DNA of 42,696 bases from QZKY01 sp964488675 (GCA_964488675.1 CAZAWA010000005.1:1-42696); one strand, 5' to 3'. Positions 17,867-29,200 are shown, numbered from the stretch's first letter. The notes: a model not told the origin generated them from the sequence alone. Numbers and translations are program-made.

Positions 17867-18403
17867 ATGTCTTCAAAAATTACAAGTGAAAGCGGTGAAA
17901 GTGGGTGGGGTGCGCTATTTGAGCAATTAAAAACCCAGGAGGGATTTAAAAGTGATGCAGCTCTTGCGCAATCTTTAGGTGTAACCCGCAGCTTCATCTC
18001 CGCTGTTAGAAAAAATCGGAAGAGCATGCCGACAGAGCTTGGTGAAACTATTTTTGCGCTCTTGAGAAAACCTATTATTGAAGAATATACGGAGCTTTTT
18101 AAGCCATTGAGAGTTCAGCGTGCGTCTGGGGCGCGACAAATCTCCCCCCAGACTAAGGCGTTAATAATGAGTAGAGCTGGCGGGAAATGCGAGCTTTGCG
18201 AAGGAAACGCTCCCTTCATTACGGCGCAAGGAGATCCGTATCTTGAAATGCACTATATCGTCCCGGTTGTGTTTGGCGGCACCGCCAAAATCGATAACCT
18301 TGTCGCGCTTTGTCCTAATTGTCATAGAAAGGTCGAATTACTCCCCTCCGAAAATGACAAAAAAACACTTCAAGAGCGAGCTAGGCGCACCAAAATACTC
18401 TAA
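17867..18403 (+). CDS. HTH (Cro/CI-like) protein with degenerate HNH domain
   Basis: A 178-aa protein. Residues about 26-66 form a Cro/CI-type helix-turn-helix (SDAALAQSLGVTRSFISAVRK). Residues 98-156 are an HNH fold with zinc cysteines C108, C111, C149 and C152, plus N144 and H153. The first HNH motif normally reads H-H-I; here it is H129-Y130-I131, so the usual general-base histidine is a tyrosine and nuclease activity is doubtful. It is preceded by a strong -10 and paired operators and is followed by the pPIWI-RE operon with matching half-sites. I infer a controller, perhaps autorepressing, like control proteins of restriction systems. Confidence 0.8.
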   Translation: MSSKITSESGESGWGALFEQLKTQEGFKSDAALAQSLGVTRSFISAVRKNRKSMPTELGETIFALLRKPIIEEYTELFKPLRVQRASGARQISPQTKALIMSRAGGKCELCEGNAPFITAQGDPYLEMHYIVPVVFGGTAKIDNLVALCPNCHRKVELLPSENDKKTLQERARRTKIL

Positions 18404-18507
18404 CTGCACATAAGTTGCTGCCCCCACCGAAAGCCGACCGATTTTAAAGCGGTCCAATCACTAAGCACGCTAAAGCTTGTTGCTATAACCACACAAAACA
18501 GACGGCG

Positions 18508-18566
18508 TGGTACACATTGTGTATCACATAGTTTGGTTTATATGTTATGGTATGCAATGCGTACCA
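18508..18566 (+). promoter_or_regulatory. Promoter and operators of the pPIWI-RE operon
   Basis: Two 17-bp near-palindromes, GGTACACATTGTGTATC (18509-18525) and GGTATGCAATGCGTACC (18550-18566), each have 7 of 8 matching arm positions. The half-site GYGTACCA occurs at 18508-18515 (minus) and 18559-18566 (plus), as before the HTH-HNH gene. TTGTGT (18518-18523) and TATGTT (18542-18547) could be -35 and -10 boxes, which would place one operator on the -35 and the other at the transcription start, a repressor layout. Confidence 0.55.
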
Positions 18567-18584
18567 TGCGTTAACTTTGTGATT

Positions 18585-19952
18585 ATGCCAAAAGCAAGCT
18601 CCGACTCTCAAAAATCCTGGCTGCTGTTAGTTAAGCGCGGCTTGTCTAAGCACGTTCCAGACCTGACGTGGGATTCCTTTGCCAATATGGTTGGCGTCGA
18701 ACCACGTACATTCAAGACCTATCGGATGCCGGAGAATTCCGACAACTACCGCTCGATGCCTGGCGTCACACGAGCTTTGATAGAAAAATTGCTGGCTGAA
18801 AAGATGGGTGCAGCGCCGAAAGGCAAGGCAGAAGAAGTTTTGCTGCCAGCTGAATCCTCAGAGATGTTACTCCCCAGTTTAGCAGCGCTTGTTATACGAC
18901 TGGCCAAGGTTTCCTTGATTGAGGGTCGTATGGTTTCTGGCACCAGCCGCACCTACGGCTCACCTGTTGGATTATCTCCTGAAGATCGCAAGGCAATGAG
19001 CGTTCTGTCGCGTGCCTGCATGGTTAATGGGTTACCTGACCATGGCGCTGAAATTCACGATCTTTTATACCTTTGCACACAACCACTGGGCGAGTGGCTG
19101 AAGGTGCCGGAAGTCAAAAAAGCAGGCCTCGAATTTACTAGTTTTATCCATGCGGAAGAGGGCATCCCGACTGCCGAAGCTGAAGAATTAGCTGCTGCTT
19201 TCAGCGGCATGACTGCCGGGATCGAAGAACAGCTTTTCGCCAAGTTCATGGAGGTCATCGGGCGCTTCCCTGAAGAGTCCGCTAACGAGTATTACACGCG
19301 TACGAGAGAGTTTGTGGTTCGCCATCCCGTTTGTGACGTTGAGGCGTTGAAGAAAGGTATGGGCGACATTCCTGCCGTTATCTGGATTGTTATTCAGCAG
19401 CAGTTCTATGAACCGGTTCCTGCCAGCTGGTCGGTCGGCGACGAAGTACCCATCTGTGATCATTGCGGTAATGCTATGAGGAAGGGTGTTGCAGGCTTGG
19501 TCTGTCGTACCAAGGCTTGTGTTGCCGCCCATACAGCCCAATCGTCGCACTCCATCCCAGCTTCGAAGTTGATGCGCGCATCGCGCGGTATACGCCAATA
19601 CTGGATTGAACCAGGTGTGGATGAACTTCGTCTCTTCGACGCGTTGACCTCCAAGGGCATTGCCGCCTCGCTATTCCCTTTCCGAGATCGCGTGGATATT
19701 GCAGTAGGTGAGACAGGAATTGACCTCAAGACTTATGTTAGTCCGGAAACGCTGGGTGCTAAGTTTAAGCGCGGCATTGGAGGGCTAGCCTACTACGACC
19801 ATCGTTGGTTAGTGATACCTGACTGGCAAGCTGATGCAATACCTTCCTACATGGACAGGTTAAACAAGGCAATGGGGCGTAACGATGTGATCTGTTTAAC
19901 TGTAAGCCAAGCATTAGCAAAACTTCTAAGCGCAGGGGGCACCAATGCGTAA
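18585..19952 (+). CDS. pPIWI-RE-associated REase-fold nuclease
   Basis: A 455-aa protein from the ATG at 18585. A longer frame from GTG at 18507 would run through the operators, so I reject it. The C-terminal about 120 residues carry a restriction-endonuclease-like core: PGVDELRL with E347, then RDRVDIAV with D371, then GIDLKTYVS with D380 and K382, i.e. E...D...D-x-K. This matches the REase that accompanies pPIWI-RE proteins (Pfam pPIWI_RE_REase). A four-cysteine zinc-ribbon-like block precedes it (C291, C294, C307, C312). The N-terminus (TWDSFANMVGVEPRTFKTY) looks like a helix-turn-helix. It overlaps the helicase gene by 8 bases. The likely role is to cut DNA recognised by the PIWI-helicase complex; no activity is proven here. 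Confidence 0.82.
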   Translation: MPKASSDSQKSWLLLVKRGLSKHVPDLTWDSFANMVGVEPRTFKTYRMPENSDNYRSMPGVTRALIEKLLAEKMGAAPKGKAEEVLLPAESSEMLLPSLAALVIRLAKVSLIEGRMVSGTSRTYGSPVGLSPEDRKAMSVLSRACMVNGLPDHGAEIHDLLYLCTQPLGEWLKVPEVKKAGLEFTSFIHAEEGIPTAEAEELAAAFSGMTAGIEEQLFAKFMEVIGRFPEESANEYYTRTREFVVRHPVCDVEALKKGMGDIPAVIWIVIQQQFYEPVPASWSVGDEVPICDHCGNAMRKGVAGLVCRTKACVAAHTAQSSHSIPASKLMRASRGIRQYWIEPGVDELRLFDALTSKGIAASLFPFRDRVDIAVGETGIDLKTYVSPETLGAKFKRGIGGLAYYDHRWLVIPDWQADAIPSYMDRLNKAMGRNDVICLTVSQALAKLLSAGGTNA

Positions 19953-22900
19953 TCAGCTGCGCCCCTATAACGTTGTTAATCGTTTGAATTACCTATGCAT
20001 CATTGCCAGTGAATTATTGGGCGAAAACTCGTTGCTCACTCTTCCGGCACTAGTGTCGGGTTTTGAAAGTGTGGAAAGGACGCTTCCGCCCGATGTCGTT
20101 GTCGCGCTTCATAACATCCGGCTGGCCAACATTGCACCGAACACGCTACGTGAGTTGCACCTGATGGCTGACGCTTACCGGCTTCACTTCCGCCAACTTG
20201 AGATGCGAATTGCGAAGGGGGACGGAACAGTCAAGGACGAATTGCCGCAACGCTACTTGATTAATGAAGATTTGAATATCAAGCGTACCTGGACGCACTT
20301 AATTCCGGATGATGTGGTGGAAGCACTGGCTTCACTGACGGCCATTCAACCCCTGCTCCATCGTGAGCCGCTTCCACTACACAATCCAGCGAACACGGCT
20401 GAAATCAACGCAGAGTCGCGTTACTCAGGTGTTGTGATGCCGTTAGGCTTTAACCCTCCAGAACCACCAACTTATGACTTGGATCGTATAGGTGAAGCTC
20501 CCGGCATGGTGCCGTGGGAATCGTTAATTGAGGTTGCCAATCGTTTTGACGCGATCGACGAGAACAAAGGAAGGCAAGCTGCCGGTGAACGGAATTGGTT
20601 TAAACGACTGCATGACGCCGAGGAAAACCCGACTGCCATATTGATGGAACCTGGCGATGACGGTCTGGTGAAGGCAAAAGGGCTTGATCTTTCTGGACTC
20701 AAACACCTAATTGGTCTGCCGGGTTCAGGTAAAACGACGTTACTGTACCTGCTTGCGGGGTACCTCGCTCATGAGGGGCACTCGGGGTGTTTTCTGTTTC
20801 CCTCCATTGAGGTTGCCGGTGGCTTCATTGAGACACTGGCCAACTATGATGTCGCAGTGGGATTACTTTCTGGCCAAGGTGAAACCGCTCGGACAAGGCA
20901 TGTTCTCAACTTTGCCACAGCGTTGTCCAATCAGAATCATGGTTTCGGCGTGACTCGCAAAATTGCACCATTTTTCGCAACGAACTGTGCACTAGCTGGT
21001 TTTACAAGCGACGAAGACCAAGACTTCCCGCATGCCAATCCACCTTGTTTAGAAATCATGCAGCGCCCAGATGCTGGTAAGCGTCCACGCCGACATCGAT
21101 GTGCCCTATCTTCAGTCTGTGGCCTCCAATATGGTGAGCGGGAATTGGGTAGCGCCACAATTTGGGCTGGGCACATCCTCTCGACTGATCGCCGTGTCTC
21201 ACTGTTATTCTCAGATGCCGAGGTGCGTCACTTCGAATATCTTGCACGAACTTTCGATGTACTGGTGGTGGATGAGGCAGATGGCGCACAGAGCAATTTG
21301 GATGTTCGAGGCACACCAATACTGAAGCTCGCGGGAGATTCTGGATCCTTGTGGAGCACCTTGATTCGTGATCTTCATGACCCAGCTGCACGCGGGAATA
21401 ACGCCTTTGTGGCTGGGGTGACGATGCCAACGCTGTTAGAAATGACAGGGCGTTTCGGTCGAGCCACCGAGCGGTTGATTGGGCGTTTGTTGCACATACC
21501 TGAACGATTTCGTAATGAGAACGCTAATGTACTGCACACCTCGCTCAGCATCATCTCTGACATGTTTCCGTATGAGGATGACTGGGATGACGAGAAAAAA
21601 GCATCATTCCTTGACGCTCGGAGAGCTTTTGAACTAATTTTCGATGCGGCAGTAAAGCAGGTGGCTTTCCGTCAAACTGTCATGAATGATGATGACGATG
21701 ATGAGGAAGCTAATGACCTCGACCGCAGCGTTGTCGAAGCAGCCAAGCTGACCGGGAAAACCGCAGATGAAATCCGCGATTTTTACGAGCGCCTACTGCA
21801 ATCACTCGAAATCTGGGAGCGCGACGGAAGTGAAATGTCCATCGTTGGCGTCGCCAATGTTCTGCGAACAGTACAAGGATTACCTTCCCCTCACGACGAC
21901 GAAACCTTCTACGCTTTCAGTGCCCTATTAGTCTCCGTAACCCTGCTGGTACTTCAGCATTTTGGTTTGGCTCCACACTTACGCCTCTTAAATTCTCAGA
22001 ATTTAGTCAGCGATAATGTGTTTGAGTCTCGCTGCTCGAAGGATCAGTTAGCGATTTTGCCCGAATCGTTGGTCGGTCGTCTAAGTGGTGTCCGTTACAC
22101 CATTAGCGAAGAAGGGAACGTCGATTTGTCTCATGTCGGGTTTGCAGGAACGCCTCGAATGTTACCGCATCGGATGATTGACCTGGGCGCAGAGCGAGGT
22201 GGCGGTATGGCTGTGCTGTTGACGAGCGCCACCTCAATGCTAGAACAAAGTCCGAGTTTCCACATAAGTGTTGGCCCGGACTATGTACTGCGTCGCCCGA
22301 ATGCTGGAAGTGGCTGGGAAAAGTCGAAGTATTGCTTTTTTCCGAAGAAGGATCCCCAGAACACTCAAATCGCCTTACGTTTTTCTGGTGCCAAGATGCA
22401 CCAGCGTGAGCGCATTTTGAAGAGTATCGTCGATCAGTTATTGCGCTACGGCATTGCGTCAGATGTTGAGCAAGCCATTCGTGAAAATGATCTCGTAGAT
22501 GGTGTCGGTCGCAAAGCTGCCTTTATTGTCAATTCATACGAGCAATGTGAAATTCTGTTCGATCATATCCAAGCAAACCATTCAAGTTGGCGTGGCCGAG
22601 TGCGCTATTTGGTTCAACCGAAAATGCATGGCACTTTGCATGAGGCTGCTGTAACGGCGTCTGAGGTAGAAAGCATCGGCGAAGACCAAGGATGGGATCT
22701 CCTGATATTCCCTATGAGCGCCATTGGCCGAGGGGTAAATATCGTTTATCGCTATGGGCCGAGACAGGATAAGGCCATGCTGGGGTCACTATTTTTTCTG
22801 ACCCGCCCACATCCGCGCGGCGACAGCCTCCAGTTGATTCAAGGGCTGGTTGCACGAGATTCTGAGTGCTTTGACCGCCGTCAGTTTGTAAGCACCGCCG

Positions 22901-23295
22901 AGGCATTAACCGAGTTAAAGAAAGCTCGGAAAGAAACTTCGCGAACAATCGAATACCTACTTAGGATGCCATTAATCGCACAGGCACTGGGTAAATACGC
23001 TGAACCATTCGTTGCTGACCAGATGATTATGATCCTTCAAACCATCGGCCGCGCTATGCGTGGCGATTGTCCTGCTTTCGTATATTTCGTGGATGCAGCC
23101 TGGGCACCCAACTCCGCTAACGGTCTGCCGGACACGGAATACACATCAATGCTTGTAATGATGCAAAACATCCTCGGTAAGTGTCTCAACCACCAAGATC
23201 CTGCGGTGCGTGAGTGCTACCAAAACCTTTATCAATCCTTCTCGGTGCCTATGAGCGCCATCGCGAACCTTGTAACGGGGGGAACCCATGTTTGA
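19945..23295 (+). CDS. DinG/XPD-type Fe-S helicase of the pPIWI-RE cassette
   Basis: A 1116-aa superfamily 2 helicase. About 250 N-terminal residues precede the Walker A loop GLPGSGKTT (257-265, K263). Cysteines C348, C368, C386 and C392 lie between Walker A and the DEAD-like box VVDEAD (D443-E444), the position of the 4Fe-4S cluster in XPD/DinG helicases. An acidic insert (DDDDDEE) follows near 580. Late motifs include GRGVNIVY and QTIGRAMR (motif VI, R1036 and R1039). A DinG-like helicase is a fixed member of pPIWI-RE three-gene islands, thought to unwind DNA for R-loop formation or removal. It overlaps both neighbours by 8 bases (ATGCGTAA before, ATGTTTGA after), so translation is coupled. 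Confidence 0.85.
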   Translation: MRNQLRPYNVVNRLNYLCIIASELLGENSLLTLPALVSGFESVERTLPPDVVVALHNIRLANIAPNTLRELHLMADAYRLHFRQLEMRIAKGDGTVKDELPQRYLINEDLNIKRTWTHLIPDDVVEALASLTAIQPLLHREPLPLHNPANTAEINAESRYSGVVMPLGFNPPEPPTYDLDRIGEAPGMVPWESLIEVANRFDAIDENKGRQAAGERNWFKRLHDAEENPTAILMEPGDDGLVKAKGLDLSGLKHLIGLPGSGKTTLLYLLAGYLAHEGHSGCFLFPSIEVAGGFIETLANYDVAVGLLSGQGETARTRHVLNFATALSNQNHGFGVTRKIAPFFATNCALAGFTSDEDQDFPHANPPCLEIMQRPDAGKRPRRHRCALSSVCGLQYGERELGSATIWAGHILSTDRRVSLLFSDAEVRHFEYLARTFDVLVVDEADGAQSNLDVRGTPILKLAGDSGSLWSTLIRDLHDPAARGNNAFVAGVTMPTLLEMTGRFGRATERLIGRLLHIPERFRNENANVLHTSLSIISDMFPYEDDWDDEKKASFLDARRAFELIFDAAVKQVAFRQTVMNDDDDDEEANDLDRSVVEAAKLTGKTADEIRDFYERLLQSLEIWERDGSEMSIVGVANVLRTVQGLPSPHDDETFYAFSALLVSVTLLVLQHFGLAPHLRLLNSQNLVSDNVFESRCSKDQLAILPESLVGRLSGVRYTISEEGNVDLSHVGFAGTPRMLPHRMIDLGAERGGGMAVLLTSATSMLEQSPSFHISVGPDYVLRRPNAGSGWEKSKYCFFPKKDPQNTQIALRFSGAKMHQRERILKSIVDQLLRYGIASDVEQAIRENDLVDGVGRKAAFIVNSYEQCEILFDHIQANHSSWRGRVRYLVQPKMHGTLHEAAVTASEVESIGEDQGWDLLIFPMSAIGRGVNIVYRYGPRQDKAMLGSLFFLTRPHPRGDSLQLIQGLVARDSECFDRRQFVSTAEALTELKKARKETSRTIEYLLRMPLIAQALGKYAEPFVADQMIMILQTIGRAMRGDCPAFVYFVDAAWAPNSANGLPDTEYTSMLVMMQNILGKCLNHQDPAVRECYQNLYQSFSVPMSAIANLVTGGTHV

Positions 23296-26200
23296 GCAAA
23301 AGAACACCATCTGGACTCGTATTCGTGGCAATACCAACCGTGACCCCTCACTGATCGGACGGAAGATTTCGCCAGAATGGCTTAAAGAACAGGTTAGCCT
23401 GATCGAGTTTTCTTTTGGTGGCCAGCTTTTCAACGCGCTTTCTACGCTATTGACAACCGCCAAGCAGGAAAAGAAAAACCTACCTGTGACATCGCTCCGC
23501 ACTGCGTTAGTCGCAGGCATTGACCGTATTGTTCGTCTTGACCGTGACCTTGGCCTATTGCCCGATAATCGCGGCCAATACCGCAGCGCCATTGCCATGT
23601 TCCCTGACATTGAGGATAACGAAAAGTATAGCAACGCCCGAACGTCCATTGCAAAATACCTGAGCAGTTGGGTGATGAATGAGGTTGAGCCTTGGGCTGA
23701 ACGCAACGGTATGGGTTCTCTTGCGGCTAAACTCAAGAAACAAATCAGTATCGATGACATCAAAGGCACGGAGAAAATGGTATCTCTGGTGGACGAAAAC
23801 GGAACATCGCCGGATTTTCCGTTAATCGTTCGCAAGATCGCCGAGCGCCTGATCGGGGAAGAGTTATTCGTTGGAATGAATGAATGCGAGTTAGTCGCTA
23901 GCCCAGAAAGCCGTTCCAACTCCATCGAACTGATGACGCTCCCTAAGCGTGCTGACCGTGGGGAAGATGTTTTTTCGATGGTTGCTAGGCTAACGGTCTG
24001 CACAATGCCATACAGCAAAGATCTATACCTTGGGGTATCAGCCGCCAAGCGCGTGTGGAGCCGCAGGGTTCCCTTTGCCAACCCTAAGATGCCTAGGCGG
24101 GTGACGGGATATGTTATGTCGGCTGGGCGCCCCGCTATTATGGTTCCAGTGGAGCGCACTGAAGCTGGTTGGGGCTTTGGGGATGCTTATGCGGCCATTC
24201 AACAAGAATCCGGTTTCAGCTTGCCTGTGACACTTGGCGAAGCAGTGATTGCACGTGACTACAACCCGGATATCAACTGGTGGGTCGGTTTACCTCAATT
24301 ACCGACTCTTTTCAGTTTCGTCTCGCCACGCACAGTGTTTGAAGGCGACGATGCTGCTTTACAGGAGACTGTCAGCAACCGCCTTGATGCAATTTTGCTG
24401 CCACGCAAAATACCTCTACGAGTAATCCCAATCAATCGGAAGAAAAAGCCCTTGCAGGAGATGTTGCGCCTCACCGATTTAGATTTTGGTGCAGCAGGAG
24501 ACTCACTGGTTTCTGAACCTGAAGATGACGATTTCTCAGATACGGATGACGATGAAGTAATTGCTGGTCGTGACAAAAACATCCAGCATTACCGTGAACA
24601 GAATATTCGAGCACTAAAACTACGGCATGGCGACAACAAGCCTTTGCTGTGGGTGCTGTGTAATTCTGCTCGTGAGAAGGAAATTATCGAGAACCTAGTG
24701 AAGACTCTGTTTGGTGATGCTGTAGAAACCAATTCGGAGTTGCTTCCATCTGGCACACATGGTCTTCGTGTAGATCTGGATGGCGCAAATCAGAAGGCCA
24801 GTTCTCGCTTTGTCGAACGTGTTCGTCGCTGGGCGCAGGCAACCGATAAGATTCAGCAAATCAGCGCAGGACGCCCGATCATTTCCTTGATCTGCGCCGC
24901 TGATAAGTATAACCAGCGGAACGAGGATTCTGTGAATTACTTCGCGGGCATCCATGCCATGTCGAAGATCGGTGCAAATGTGCATCATGTTCTGCCAATC
25001 GAGACGCCGGAAGATCCAGCGTCTGAACAATCATTCCTACATCGCGCACAGAGTGCCTTGCTGGATGTTTTTCTCGCCCACTCGGGAATTATTTTCGGCA
25101 CAAAGGACTTTGCTTCCCAACTACTTCCATCGGAAAGTACACCACGTTGCGTCTATGGTCTTCAGGCGATACGTTCCAGAGCACGCAATCGTAGCGGCGA
25201 AACAGGTGTGACATTTATCCTGAATACTCGCCTAGTCATCGAAACCGGCGTCACTGAAGTGCAGTATATCTATAAGTTGAGGAAAGGCACTTCACGATCA
25301 AACTGGATGCCGTTGGCCGAAGGCCTTCAATGGTTGGGTAGCCAGCGTCAAATGCATGAAGGCGATGAGCGTTGGATCAGTCAGGTTTTTGAGGACGAAA
25401 CCAAGCAAACGCTTTTCAGTATTTCGCAAGACGATCCCAAAGCTATAGTAATGGTGGATTGGCAGAGCCTCGCTGGTTTGTGGCGAGGGATGAGCGATAC
25501 CGATCTAGTGGTTGGTGCCAAGTTGCGTCTTGGTAGCACGGATCTGTCTGTATTCAAGGATATGACCTTCGTTCGCCTGCGCCGAGGCCCGGACACCCTT
25601 TCGCTACGTACCGAGGTGAAAATCGCCTTTGAGGGCTGGCTAGATGATGCTAACAACAGCCGTGTCCGCACCGGAGAAAATCTGATCGATAATTATTTTA
25701 CGACAGAGAAGGAACTGGTCGAGGTCTCCGACGAAACCATGGCGTTAGATCGCTCCTATGGCCACTTCATTGCCTCCATGGGGTACGCGAAGACCGTACA
25801 GGTGAAGCGAGGATTTTCCTGTTATCGCCCCATGCCCCGGATGCATAAGATCAAGGGTACCAACGAATATGAACAGAAGATGCTTGATCCTGCCGGTATG
25901 GATGCGTCTCTCCCGGCTCCTATGGAAATCACCGTTTTAGGTGCCCAGAAGGGAGTGATGGCAAGTAATATTGCGATGCTGGTTATGGGGCTGCGAATTG
26001 GCTACGCTCATTACAATGAATGGACTACTCTCCCTGCGCCACTTTTCTTCAGACGCAAGATCGAAGATTATGTGATTCGATTCCCCGAAGATGAAGAAGT
26101 TGTTGATGTCGTCGAAGAAATTGCCATGGCAGCCGATGAGGTTGTTGTCGCCGAAATTTCCGTGCAAGAAGGTGATGAAAGTGTGGAAGAGACGACATTT

Positions 26201-29200
26201 ATTGCCCGCTTGCTTGATAACGAAGTCAAAGAGACAGATTCAAGAAGCTCCACGGAGGAACCCCTCCCGGAGTTAACTAAGGCTGAAGATCAAACAGGCA
26301 AGCAAGATGATCTTTTGAGTCGCGCCAAAGTTGCGGTGATGCCGGTGCTGCACCGTACAAAAGACTTGAAGCTACTGCATCTTAGTCGCCGGATGCTGCG
26401 TCAAGACACCAATGTACGCGTAAGTGTTTCGTTGCCATATTGGTTCAAACCTAATGGGGCATTCGGCGAATACAGTCAGGTAATCCGTCGCAACGCTTCC
26501 CGTTGCTGGCGCATGATGCGAGAGTTCAATCTCGTCAGTCCAACAACAACTATGCCAAATGACCGCGATTTGTTGAACTGGATGACCAAGCTGTTGCATG
26601 TACCACAAGCGTGTCACGCGTTGGCGCCGGCTTGCATGGAAATTGGCGGGCTCCACTTCGTTCATTTTGCCGAGTTGATCAATAGCACTTATAACGCCAG
26701 CAAACCCCCAGAGGAAAAAGCATCCACCTATAACCTTACTGAAGATTTGATGAGGTCGATGGCGACATGGGCAAACGAAAATCATAACGACGAGCTACTG
26801 GCATGGCTTGTGTTTCAAGCTGCACAATTCCCTCATCACGGGTTCTGCGAGGCAGTTCTTAGCTCGATTACTCAAATCCCCGGCCCGATGACTGAGGAAT
26901 CCCTGAACTACTACCTCGATGTGGTATGGGCGCTCGAAAATGCCATTGCACAGAAGAACAACCTTTCAAAATTCGTGGCCATCATCCGCCGCCGGAAACC
27001 AGTAGTAGCGACCCCTGTCACAGAGGTAGCGCAGGTTATTGAAACACCGGTTGTCGATGAAATGACTACAGCTGTGGGTGTGCAATTTCCTCTGCCCCCA
27101 GAAAAGCCAGAACCAATCGTTGAAATCGGCGAAGAAAAGGGCGTTGGTGTTCGGACACCAGCTACTTCACAACCGATTTTTTCGCCTGTCGTTGAATCCC
27201 AACGCGAGATCATCATGAACAGTGAATCCAACATCAACCAAATTAGCATCGGATCCATTAAGGCTAGACTGACTAAACTGGCTGAAATCATCACGCCGGG
27301 GGCGCTGGATTTCCCAGAGTTGGTTGCAGACTTCCAAACTCAGATTGAATCCCTGTCAGTACTGCATCACATTGAGCAGAAACGAAACGATCAGGTCGAG
27401 TTGCTGCGTCAGCGTTTTGCTTCACTCAAGGAATCTTGCGTCATTCTTATTGCCAAGTTAGAAAACATTAAGGAAGATCTTTCACTTGGACAGGTCAGCT
27501 ATGTCGAGCCATCCCTGGAACAGTTGGATATGGCTGAAGAAGGTATTGTCAGTATTCAGTCGGTCATGGAAGACATCGAAGTGCTTCGCAATCAGGCAGA
27601 GCGGTTCGAAAAAATGTCGCAGCCGACTTCATTTGATGAGCGCAGGAAGCACAAAAAAATCATTAATGATGCATGGGATGACATCTCAAACAGCCGCGAC
27701 AACTTGATCAATCTGATTGATCAGAGTCCGTGTCTTATGATCGATCAAGAAGCGAGCGCTTCGGATGGTGGATTGTCGGAAGAAATCCAGATCAGTGGAA
27801 TTCCCAAGGCTGAAACCGTCGAAGTTGCGCCGCCCACCATGGAGCCGGATCAAATCGAAGTCACTGTTGCCACCCTAGTTGAAGAGGCGCCTGTAGAGTC
27901 TGAAGTGGTAGTGCCGCCGCAGAAAGATCAAGTCACAGCATCAAAGTTGAATCCGGAATCTGAACCAAAGCCACTAGTTGTTTCAGTGGTTGAGTCAAAA
28001 CCAATTGCTACGCCCGAAATTGCATCTGGAGTCGAGAAGGTTGGTGGCGCCATCGGATTTATAGAGAATGAAATAATCGAGGAAAATAACGCGGAAACCG
28101 TTGAACGTCAGGCCGCGGTACTGCATCAACTGATTGACAGGCGGATGTTCGGCATGGCTGCGGTTCATGTTGAAGCCATGAAGCATGTGTTCTCCGAATT
28201 TTCAACCAGCTCACCCAATGTCCACTATGTTGTTTTGCATGCCTTGGTTGAATCGTTGGAACGTATGGATTGCCAGTTCGAGTTCGATCCGAAACTTGAT
28301 AAAAACTTGAAGGAATTTCTTGCGACACAGACTTTGTCTGGCGATGTGCTTTGCGACTCTGTCCCGGTTGCCTTGGGCGTACTGGCAGCTGGTCTCAGCA
28401 GTATGCTGTTTGATCGCACCGACGAACAATGGAACATTGGAAATTCAATTGGTCAACGCCTACAAGGCCACGAAGCAATTACCGATCTGATTGGACACAT
28501 AGATACTCTGCGTAAGCACGGCATGGCGCTGACCCGCGACATGTTCGCCATCTCTCATATAGGCGATCAAGAAGCTTTGCGTCTGGAGATCCAACGCTAC
28601 CAGAAACGTGCCGTCAAGTGGAAGACCGATAACGAGATCTACTCCAGCTACAATCATCGCGGTTTCAAAGCGCTTCACGAATCAATGTTCAACTCAAAGA
28701 GCGTGATTGGCGCCTGTATTGACCTCATTGCCAAGGGGGAAAGCAAGAAGGTGCCGTCCGCCTACGAGGAAGCCCGCCGTAAGCTGGAAAAGCCTTCTAG
28801 CACTGTGGATGAACATTTCCGCCAGATGGGGGAAAAGAGCCGCCCGGACGGAATGTACCGCACCCGCGCCATGGAAAATGTTGAAACCACAAAGCGATTT
28901 ATCGAGGAATACCTCGAAATGCTTCGCCGTAAAGAAAACCCAAACGTCGAGCTGGTTAAGGGAACACAGAGCTTCCTCTCTACGCTGCACGGTAGGCTGG
29001 ATAAAGCAATTAACGAGGTCAGTCAGGTTCCTGCCGAAACTACAATGGCTCGCATCTATCGTGATTCTGCCTTGTCGGCCCTGCGTTGTGCCCTGCGTCT
29101 CTATGACAATACGCAAGCTCCAGTTTGCATCCCACAGATCGAGCAGAAGCTCTTGATTCAAGTGCCTCTCAACCGCGACCTGATGCCGGTGCTGGGTCAT

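Noticed and set aside
17646..17876. Minus-strand frame of 76 aa with a faint winged-helix look
   Set aside because: Its start is TTG inside the HTH-HNH gene, it has no ribosome site, and it covers that gene's promoter and operators. A shorter ATG start at 17831 is possible but unsupported.
18507..18584. GTG start 26 codons upstream for the REase-like gene
   Set aside because: The extra codons run through two palindromic operators and the probable promoter; the ATG at 18585 is more plausible.
23146..24159. 337-aa minus-strand frame across the helicase/giant gene junction
   Set aside because: Low-complexity Ser/Arg-rich shadow of two well-supported genes on the other strand.
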